This document shows, one piece after another, positions 10,947 through 19,787 of a DNA stretch of 30,097 nucleotides. The notes below the pieces were generated by a model that was given only the letters and a program-made list of their open reading frames with translations, made no database searches and was not told the origin of the DNA. How positions within the stretch are numbered: position 1 is the first letter of the stretch; the number at the start of each line of letters is the position of its first letter. Source of the DNA: Smittium culicis. Lineage: Eukaryota; Kickxellomycota; Harpellomycetes; Harpellales; Legeriomycetaceae. The stretch is taken from assembly GCA_001970855.1 (NCBI GenBank), contig LSSN01006123.1, positions 1 to 30,097 on the forward strand, in the 5' to 3' direction. The translations under genes and the position numbers were made by a program.

Positions 10947-13294
10947 ATGAATTATAACGCTCCCGGATTCAAACCATATGTTGTTCCTAATTCAGCTGAG
11001 CCTGGCTATACCCGTACATTATTTTAACTAATATTCTTCAAATTCAGTCCACCCTGCATGCGAATATACATTATGTATTCCCGCTCAAAAACATTGAATT
11101 TAATACTTCAAACACTAAACATTTATTTTTTTTATATTTCTTTCTAGCTATACTTAGAAACCCTAACTGTAAGGATTCGCTAGATGTAGATACTCACAGA
11201 GAAATTAAAACCATGTATGACTTGTTCTGGTCATGTAAGCTAATTTTCAGTTAGCATAAATTGTTTTAGTATAACTGCAATATCCCAAATTTTAAATAAC
11301 ATATCAAAAAATACAGCTTCCTCAAGTTTATTCTGTAACTTATCATTTATTTAGCTGTGTATGAGACCCCAGAAAAAGATTATTTAGGATACAGGCCATA
11401 TGACAACGAAACAAAATCTTTCAAGCCATATGAATTTTACACATACAAACAGGTCGGCGATAGAGTTAACAACTTAGCCTCTGGAATAATCAACATCGAA
11501 CTCGAGCTTGCTAAAACTGAAGCTCAAAAGAAGAGAGTTCAGTCCAGAAATTTCACTGCAGCTATATACTCTTCTAACAGACCTGAATGGAGCATGGCTG
11601 AGCGAGCACTATTAACCCAATCTTGTTGTTCAGTAGCTCTTTATGACACATTGGGCGAAGATTCAATGGAATACATCATTAATCACTCTGAAAGTTCCAT
11701 TGTATTCTGCTCTTTGGACAAAGTTGCTAGACTCCTTAGATCTTCTGATTCCATCCCTGAAGTCAAAACAATAATCTGCTTTGATTCTATTACCGGCGAT
11801 CCATCTCAAAGCTTAGTAGGTGTTCCGTCTCCTTTTAATGTTAGATCAATAGACTTACTAAGGGATTGGGCCAGAGAAAAATCCATTGGTCTATTCGACA
11901 TTCACCAAGTCGAAGAAATGGGCAAAAAAAACCCAATTCCTCACTCTCCACCAAAGCCAAGCGACCCATACACAATCCTCTACACAAGCGGAACTACAGG
12001 AAACCCAAAAGGTGTTGTTTGTACTCACCACAGTTATGCCACCTGTGCAAGGCTAACCTCATATGACAGATTCGATTATAGCATCGATAACGTCTACATT
12101 TCGTACTTGCCACTTGCTCATTGTTATGGAAGAAATATGGAGAATATAATGTGTTTGATTAAAGGTAAAATTGGCTACTCATGCGGTGATATAACTAAAA
12201 TCGTGGATGATTGCCGTGCGTTACAGCCAACTCTATTTCCTGGAATCCCAAGGCTCTTGAACAGGTTTTATGACGTTTTATCAGCAGTCACCCTCAACGC
12301 GCCAGGGCTAAAAGGCGTTTTGTATCGCCACGCCTACGAAAAGAAGCTCGAGTACTTCTTGGCCGGAAATGGAGTCAGCCACCCAGTCTGGGACGATCTT
12401 ATTTTCAAAAATACACGCGCATTTCTAAGTAACAGACTATTAATGATGGGTTCCGGCAGTGCATCGCTCGAACCACACGTCCAAAACTTCCTAAGAATGT
12501 TCTTTATCATCGATGGGGGTGAAGGTTATGGTATGACCGAAACCTGCGCAGGAGGAATCGGCCAGCTAAAAGGCGATTTGACCTACAGCAATATCGGAGT
12601 TCCAGGTAATGGTGTCGAAGTTAGATTGCGTGATGTTCCTGAAATGGGTTACTACACCAACGACGAAACTTGCCCAAGAGGTGAAATCTGCATTAGAGGA
12701 GCTATCATCTTCTCGCACTACTTGAAAGAACCCGAAAAGACCAAAGAAACTATGCTAGGAAATGGTTGGTTCGCTACTGGAGATATAGCAAAAATCAACC
12801 CTGATGGAAACATTGCTATCATCGACAGGAAAAAAAGTCTTTTCAAATTATCTCAAGGTGAATATATCTCCCCCGAAAAAATCGAAAACTGTATTTCTAA
12901 ACATCCCCTAGTTCTCCAATCATTTGTTGACGGCATATCCTCCAAAAATTATCCCGTCGCCGTTATCGTTCCTGATCCTGATACATTCATACCTTGGGCT
13001 AAAAGCATTTCAGCCCAAAAAAACATACCTATTAACAACTTCAGCCTCTCTTCCCTATCTAAGAATAAAGCTTTGGCCCAGGAACTTTTGATTTCCATCC
13101 AGGGTATCTTGAAATCTTCTAAAATGAATGGATTCGAAGTCGTTAAATCCATTTACATCGAACACGTTCCCTTCGATGTAACTGAAAACAAACTTCTCAC
13201 CCCAACCTTGAAACTCAAAAGAGCCGACTCTAAAATGTATTACAGAGATACTATTATCGGCCTTTATGAAAACCCAGATCAGTATTACAATTAA
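10947..13294 (+). CDS. Long-chain-fatty-acid--CoA ligase (acyl-CoA synthetase)
   Basis: It activates long-chain fatty acids with ATP and CoA for lipid synthesis or beta-oxidation. Three exons, 10947-11013, 11148-11234 and 11355-13294, give 697 residues, the usual fungal length. The first two exons are short but join in phase to the conserved N-terminus (PGYTPILRNP, then YDLFWSSVYETP..YLGYRP). The AMP-binding loop YTSGTTGNPKG is at about residues 261-271, GYGMTET at 442-448, and the fatty-acyl-CoA synthetase signature (GWFATGDIAKINPDGN.., DRKKS.., GEYISPEKIE) at about 522-562. The protein ends in QYYN, so it has no SKL-type peroxisomal signal, and I saw no membrane segment; its location is open. 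The N-terminal pattern looks closer to Faa2-type than Faa1/Faa4-type enzymes, but I would not assign orthology. AATAAA overlaps the stop codon, and a long T tract follows. A relic of a related gene lies at 25565-25810. Confidence 0.96.
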
Positions 13295-14013
13295 TAAATA
13301 TTGTTTTTTTTTTTTTTTTCAATTAAAATTAAATTCGATTTATATATTAGTTAAAATACTTATTATATAGATTTATATATAAAATATACTATTCTTTTAG
13401 TTTATCTTTCTGAGTGTTTTGGTTTTTAAAAAAATATTAGCTATTATGTTTAAAGTATTCCGATGTTATCTAGTGAATAGATATTTTTTGATTTATTGAT
13501 ATCATACACCCTTTAAGATTGGTTGCTACTGTAATTTACTTTTCTGAATACTAAATTCTGCTGTAACTTCAATCTTGATAAATTATTTGAATTTATTAGA
13601 AAAATTTCTTCATTTTTTAAAGCAATTGAGTCTAATGTATCTAGTAAATATAAATATATTATTGCTATATAACCGTATTAAATACCCTGTATTTATCACA
13701 CACAAATGCATTCAATATAATTATCTTTTAGTATATTTAACTTTTTTATGGAAAAAGTAATCACACCAATTAATCAATAACCATGAAAAGAAATTCTTAT
13801 CATCTTTTCGGAAATAATATTGTAAAGCATATCGATATAAAAATAAATACCAAAATTTATTTGACTCTCTCTCTCTCTTAGAAAAGTTTTTCTTGGGCAA
13901 GCCAATAAGATTAGAGAATCTATAAAATTTTATTTCTTATCTACTATCCACTTTTTTTTACGCCCTTACTAAATAAAATTGACTATAACCATCGAACGCG
14001 TCAAAATTTATGA

Positions 14014-14262
14014 GCTGGAAACAGCCAAATTTTTGAACGGCATCCGCGTGCCCAGAACACTTATACTGCAGAGTATAAGTGATTCACCAGCCCCCTTGAA
14101 CCAATGCCCAGTGGGTATGGAACTGCTAGAGCGGCGGAGGGGGGTCGGTTGAAAAACTATTTTTTTAATATTTTTTAGCATTTTAAATATTTTTTTATTT
14201 GTTTTTGTATACTTTTAAATTATGTTTAATAAACTCTCTGAAAAAAAAAAAATAAAAAAAAA
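14014..14262 (+). mobile_element. Possible poly(A)-tailed retroposed sequence
   Basis: A GC-rich body (about 14014-14155), strikingly different from its surroundings, passes into an AT-rich stretch ending in TTTAATAAACTCTCTG followed by A12-T-A9 (14241-14262). AATAAA about ten bases before a poly(A) run is what a reverse-transcribed polyadenylated RNA leaves in DNA. The 9-mer AAAATTTAT occurs just left of the body (14003-14011) and just right of the tail (14265-14273) and could be a target-site duplication. However, two extra bases separate the tail from the right copy, and such a word is not rare in AT-rich DNA. No protein domain is visible, so if real it is non-autonomous or a processed fragment. 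Confidence 0.3.
14059..14080. repeat. Perfect inverted repeat, 9-bp arms, GCAG loop
   Basis: ACTTATACT, GCAG, AGTATAAGT form a perfect stem-loop inside the GC-rich block. A second, longer-range pairing is possible between the CCCCC run near 14091-14095 and the GGGGGG run near 14140-14146. This suggests a folded RNA rather than coding sequence, but no known RNA family is recognised. Confidence 0.7.
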
Positions 14263-14464
14263 CTAAAATTTATTCGAGTTTACTATCTTGATTAAAAAGT
14301 GGAATTAAATATGAATAGCTAAATAAAATATAAATAAAAGACAATAGATTTTATATTAAAAATTTTAATGATGCAAGCTTCTTTATATTCCAAAAAATTT
14401 CTCTGAAAGAGCTCTGAGGTTAAAACCAGCTAATTAATATACTGTTTCACATATTCTTATTTTG

Positions 14465-14505
14465 AATTATGTTTAATAAACTTTTTTTGAGCAAAAAAAA
14501 AAAAA
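14465..14505 (+). repeat. Second copy of AATAAA plus poly(A) end
   Basis: AATTATGTTTAATAAACT (14465-14482) is identical over 18 bp to 14218-14235, and it too is followed within about ten bases by a poly(A) run (A13 at 14493-14505). The sequence between the two copies is not obviously repeated. This looks like a second 3' end of the same retroposed family, or a tandem partial duplication. Confidence 0.5.
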
Positions 14506-15274
14506 GTACGCCCAATATCATTCGGCAAAAATTTTTTTTTGAAAATCTAATCTTCAAGTATAAATGTATTATAGCTAATTCTGTGAGAAATAAAACATAT
14601 CTTGATAAAAAAATTGTTATAATTTAACAAAAGTGTGGGATAAATAATCTTCTGAACGCTTAAATATAATATAAATTGATTCCGTCCATAATTAAGCTAA
14701 TACAACGGGTTATTTAAATTCATAAACCAGGTATCTTAGGGCTATAAAGATTAAAATTTTATACTCTTGATAAAATAAACACATAGAATATATTTATTTA
14801 GTTCATAGCGAATTTTTTGCATAACAGTTTTTATTTTATAGAATCTGTAATATGTTATTGGTTTCAAGGAAATTGTGCGATTGTTATATATTTTTATAGT
14901 GACTTTGCCTGTATAAGTATATATTTTATGCTAGATTTTTTTATTGTTGAAAAATTAAATGTAATTATAAAGACGATTCAAACCTATGCTTTAAATTGAT
15001 AGAAAAATTTTTTATCCAATATCTTTTTCCTGAATCAATAAATCATTTTTAAGGAAGATTTTATGGAATGTCTTTTCGCTTTAAAATAGACATGTGAATG
15101 ATACAGATTGCATGCACTTAAGGGAAAGATCCCATCACTTAAAGGCAAATAACAGTCTTAAGGCGCTAAATAATTTAATCCAATTGGGATGGATAATTAA
15201 GCATTATATTGTATGTATATTATAAAAGAGTATGACGAAAGATAAAAAAATAATAATGCTCTTCAAAATAAAGA

Positions 15275-16627
15275 TCATTTTTTAAAAAACTTTTCGCTTG
15301 CTTCATAATATGAATCAGCAGTTAGCTCAACAGGGAATCGAGAAGTAGAATATTTTGAAGTATTAAAAACAGATCCTAATCCCATATTCATAGATTTAGG
15401 AAACAGCCTTAGTCCATAGTCTTTAGATGAATCAGCATTGTTTAGCTCGTCCCAAGTAAATAATAATGGGCTTGTTGTGCTGTACCATGGATCAAAATCT
15501 AATATTACAGCCCTGTCTATTTTTGCATTTAAATATAGATCAAAACAGTAATTATCTAACCCAAAAGGCTCCATGCTAGCAAAAAATCCATAAATAAAAT
15601 CTTCAATTTTATCTTCTAAATTATCCAAAAACTCATAGTAGCTACAATCTATTTGAGATATTGCTATCAAATATTTGTTTTTGACGTAGCATCTAAATAC
15701 CATCGATGGTACAACATCAAAAGATTGTCTTAAAACAAGCTGTGGCTTTAATTCAAGTGAAGAAAATGGTGTTTTACAGCCGCAGTAGCTACTCATATCA
15801 TTTGAAATTTTATCACTCGATTTAAGCAGCAGTAATATTTGACTCACGTTTTCGCATTCAAGCGTATTTCCAGTGGCTATCCAAACTGCATCAGTAGGAG
15901 CACTCCAATTCATTCTAGGAATAACTTTTCCACCTAAAGAGCTTATCGCATTTTTAATTTGAAGTATCTTTTCTTCGTCGAAATCTACCTTTTTAGCTGA
16001 ATCGGAGTACTCTGTATCCGATAGTTTAGATATATCTGAGTCTTTGTCAGATATTATGTCGTCATCATGATCGCTCCACTCGTCCTATATAAATCAGATA
16101 TTAGTAGGATTTACAACACAAGCTATTTTTTAAGAATTCAATAAAGCCATGAGAAAATTTTACATCAGAAGAATCGATTTCCAAATGAGCTTTGTTATAC
16201 TTTGGCTCAATTCTGTGTTTAGAAAAATAAATTTTAACGAAAAAATATATTAAAGCTTCATTAATCCAAATAATAAAAAAAAATTAAATGTCAAGAAAGT
16301 AAATAAAAAGAAGTTAATAACATTGAATTACGAGTCATCGGGTAGGAATATGCTTTCTGAGGACAAGTACTGTGAGAAATTATCGAAATCTAAATCAATA
16401 ACTATAGACTTTATAGAGTACTTTGAATATTTTTTAAACCAATTCGAGAAGGAAAAATGGCAAACTTCTTCAAAAGATAAGCTGTTATAATCCTATATGA
16501 TGTTAAATTATTAGTCGAAAATCAAAATAAAATCTAGAACTTTTATACACTGAAAATAAAAAGAAGGGTAAGTAAAAATCCAAGATAATATATCAAAATC
16601 GCTTACTGTATCCTCTGATGGTTTCAT
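15275..16627 (-). CDS. CDC123: CDC123 (D123 family), eIF2 assembly factor
   Basis: An ATP-grasp-like protein that helps assemble the eIF2 translation initiation complex in the cytosol. Four exons, 16627-16607, 16492-16332, 16212-16164 and 16084-15275, give 346 residues, the family's usual size. Exon 1 encodes only MKPSEDT; the phase-0 join to DYNSLSFEEV decided the acceptor at 16493. Family landmarks are the FSFSNWFKKY/SIKSIVI start, an acidic linker (DDEWSDHDDD), ISSLGGKVIPRMNWSAPTDA at about 122-141, LLLKSSD, and LLFTWDEL near the C-terminus. Oddities: the conserved DFNP metal/ATP motif reads DFDP (D273, D275), the usual LVLRKW reads LVLRQS, and the Glu before FRC is Val. The gene may still work, but its nucleotide site looks altered. 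It is divergent from RSM22 with 275 bp between start codons. Confidence 0.93.
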
Positions 16628-16902
16628 TTTTGTGTTTTTTAAGTCAAAGAAAAATAAGTTGTATAAAAAATATTTACAAAATTAAAGCTGATATAAAAAA
16701 ATTATAAAACTTTTTTCGGCTTTTAGCTGATCGAATGCCAATGATTTCTCCATACGAAAAAACGATAGTATTATTCGCCAATAGTTTGATCATATTTTAA
16801 AAAGACTTTAGAAATCGAAATTTTGAAAAACTTTAAATCAAAAAATTTTTTATTATCAAAACTAATGCTTCTTTTCGACTAATTTATTAAACTTGGTAAA
16901 AA
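16628..16902. promoter_or_regulatory. 275-bp shared divergent promoter region
   Basis: The only sequence between the start codons of CDC123 (-) and RSM22 (+). It is AT-rich with no clear TATA box in either direction. Because of the short distance, both 5' leaders and both core promoters must fit here, so co-regulation of the two genes is plausible but not shown. Confidence 0.5.
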
Positions 16903-19249
16903 ATGATGAATGCCAGAATACGCTCGAATCTGCACTGTGCAGCTAAGAGACACTTATTCACATCAAGAATAAACTTAATCAAACAGATACCTTCCGGCCC
17001 TTTTTCCGTGACAAATCAAAATGCTGATCCTTCTGAAACTTACCCTCCTCCCACGCCTTACAGCCGACTAGATAGGTAATGGATAATAATTTTGTTTTAA
17101 AATTATTTGTCTCTAGTATTTATATTTTATTAACTATGCATTCCTTTTTACGTTCACGAACTCTTTAATTTTTACCAGACTCCCTACTGACACAGACGCA
17201 GACATTTTGGTAAAAGATTCTGTAGAATCTATCGATCAATTTTATAAAGAATATTACGATAACTATATTGAGAATAAAAAACCTGTTCTAAGAGGTACTG
17301 ACTCTATTCGCCTGGGCAGAAAATATATAAGCATGGTTATATTACCCAAGTTCCTTGTAGATTCTACTTCAAAGTATTTAGAAGGTTAATTTTTTATTTT
17401 TAATCCTATTTTTTAATTTATATTTACCATTTTTAGTTTTCTCAAAATCATATTCAATTTAATTTTTGCATTTTTTATTTAGATAAAGATAAAAAACTGC
17501 TTCGCACAGATACCCTTAGAATTCTAGATTCAATTAGATCAACCGAACGAATAATCCCAGAAGAAAAAAAGAAAAAATCAATCAAGTCTGATGGGAGAGA
17601 TAATTTCGTTAATGGAGTCGCAGTCGCAAATCCTAAACCCTATGTTAAACCTGTATACTCTTTGCTTAATAATGAAGTCGCTATATCGCCTCATAAATTG
17701 GATTATGGTTTACGTGAAAGCTATGCCTATTTAGCCAGCATTTTCCCTTCCTCATATAGTATAACATATAACGTTTTTAGAGAAATTTATAAGCGTGTTC
17801 CTAACTTTTCCCCGGAAAAAATTCTTGATTTTGGATGTGGACCCGCATCAAGCTTATGGTTAGTTTTTTATAAACTTGTTATTTGAAGATTTAATTTAGC
17901 ATACCACTATTCATAAATTTAAGGTTTGATTTTATTGATACTAACCTTAATTATAATGAATAGGCCAGCGAATGAATTCTGGGGCGATAAAATCAGTCAA
18001 TACCATGGTGTTGATGTTTCTGATCCAATGCTTCAAGTTGCTGAAAGTTTAGTTGAATTATCAAAAAATGACTTACAAACTAATGAAATTAAGTTCAGTA
18101 GATTCCTTTCTGCGAAATCCAACACTAGTTACAATATGGTAGTATCTAGCTTCACTTTATCGGAACTTTTCAGCGATGAGCTGCGAAAATCAACCTTGGA
18201 GAATTTGTGGTCTCAGACAACTGATTTCCTTATTCTAATTGAAAGAGGAACACCTCTAGGCGCTAAATATATTTCTGATGCTAGAAAATATTTTGTGGCT
18301 AGAAAAAAAGACTCTGAGCCCGTACTAGGCGAAGAATCAGATAATGCTTCTACAGACTTTACAAATCATACAGCAAAGAAACAGTCAGAAGAAAGCTTAG
18401 ATGCTTCAAGCGATTTCCATTTCTTCTCTCCTGTAAATACCTTTATCTATAACTAAATGAATATTTTGAGTTTTTTTTTTATGTAGCAATCATTTATTCG
18501 AATCATTTCTTTCAACATTTATCTAACGGGTTTGCTCAATGATAATCTCTCATATAGTGCCCTCACGAGAAAGTTTGCCCATTGGATGCTACACTTACTT
18601 TCTGCCATTTTTCTCAAAGAGTTCAACGCCCAGAAATGACAGTAAGTTATTTATTTTTTATAAATTCTTTTTATATATATAAACTATTCAATTAATTCAA
18701 TGAATTTTTGTTGAATAGTTGCATTTCTCGTTATCATTCTATCTATAAAACACTTATCTATATAACCTGGTAAATATTTATATTTTAATAAAATTTTTGT
18801 TTTAGATGAAATCAAAGCACGCAAAAATTAACGAAGAGGACACAAAATATTCATACTTAGTTATCCGTAGAGGCCCACGCCCAAGCTTGGCATCAAAAAA
18901 AACCATTGGAAGTCCTAAACCTCTCGACTCAAAGAACGATCAAAATTCTGATTCCAGAAACCACGTAGATAACGAGCTACTACAGGATGATGAAGAGAAA
19001 TCTACAGAAGATACTTTAATTAGCGAGTCGTATTCATGGCCTCGCTTATTGCTACCTGCTATGAAGCGCAGTGGCCATGTTCTTGTAGACGTCTGCTCTT
19101 CAAATGGCGATACAGAGCGTAGAATTTTCACGAAATCGCACTCGAACCAGTCTTACCGCGACGCGAGAAAAGTTCAATGGGGCGACTTATTTCCACACAA
19201 CCCAAAAACGACATTAACCAAAAAGATTTCTTACAAACCATACATTTAA
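16903..19249 (+). CDS. RSM22: RSM22/METTL17 mitochondrial ribosome assembly protein
   Basis: A methyltransferase-like factor of the mitochondrial small ribosomal subunit. Six exons (16903-17075, 17179-17384, 17483-17858, 17964-18432, 18558-18641, 18806-19249) join in phase to 583 residues. The N-terminus MMNARIRSNLHCAAKRHLF is basic with no acidic residue, fitting a mitochondrial presequence. The SAM-type motif LDFGCGPASSLW ends at residue 252, followed by YHGVDVSDPML. Four cysteines match the family's iron-sulfur ligands: C409 and C415 (CPHEKVC), C424 (FCHFSQR) and C533 (HVLVDVC). The C-terminus has the expected KRSGHVLVDVC and YRDARKVQWGDLFP blocks. A polar insert (about 467-505) precedes them. 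Exon 5 is only 84 bp but carries three of the four cysteines. A second in-frame ATG follows the first immediately; either could start translation. Confidence 0.94.
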
Positions 19250-19787
19250 AAAATAAACTTTAATGGCCGGCAGCAATACTTTTCTCGCAGATTGATCCTT
19301 TTTGTTTTAATTTTTTATATCTACTTGATTCACTGAGTGATTTGGTATTCACGTGCTATTTGCAATTTTTACTTTATTCTTTCATAATTAAAAATATATT
19401 TTGGGATGTTATTTGGGTGGAAAAGGATCTTTATTTCTCAGAAATTATATTTGCTTATTTGAATTAGACCAAGCTGTTGGCTATTTCAGATAAACCATTC
19501 GATGATTTTTTTTTTATAATTTAATTAAAAATAAAAGTAATGCTGCCAAGTAGGAAAAGATTATTAAGATAAATTCCGCTCCTTCGAATAATCTCCCATT
19601 TGTAATTACCATTATATTAGTTTATTAAAAATAAAAACAAAATAAATGCAAAAAATTAATTCAAAACACGTTCATATATATTTAATATTACACAGCAAAG
19701 AGTAAAATAAATAAAAAAAAAAGAAAGAATAGAAGGACTATGAATGTTTAAAAAAAAAAAAAGAAAAAAGTAGCAGAAAATTTTTTT
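19250..19787. other. Intergenic region between convergent genes
   Basis: 538 bp between the stop codons of RSM22 (+) and cactin (-). AT-rich with A and T runs that would serve as 3' ends on both strands. It contains one CACGTG palindrome (19350-19355), but a promoter function between two 3' ends is unlikely. Nothing else seen. Confidence 0.6.

Larger units (their letters stand above)
13295..15274. other. AT-rich intergenic region with retroposon-like ends
   Basis: Convergent 3' flanks of the acyl-CoA synthetase gene and CDC123. The sequence is AT-rich with a T tract just after 13300 and a (CT)n run at about 13864-13878. A GC-rich structured block (about 14014-14155) and two copies of an AATAAA-plus-poly(A) end are listed separately. 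The open frames at 13575-13760 and 14817-14999 are short, AT-driven and resemble nothing known. Confidence 0.55.

Noticed and set aside
13270..13294. Peroxisomal signal on the acyl-CoA synthetase
   Set aside because: The protein ends QYYN, which is not a PTS1.
14085..14155. tRNA or tRNA-derived element on the minus strand
   Set aside because: GGTTCAAGG resembles a box B and TAGCAGTT loosely a box A, but spacing is too short and no cloverleaf with acceptor and anticodon arms can be drawn.
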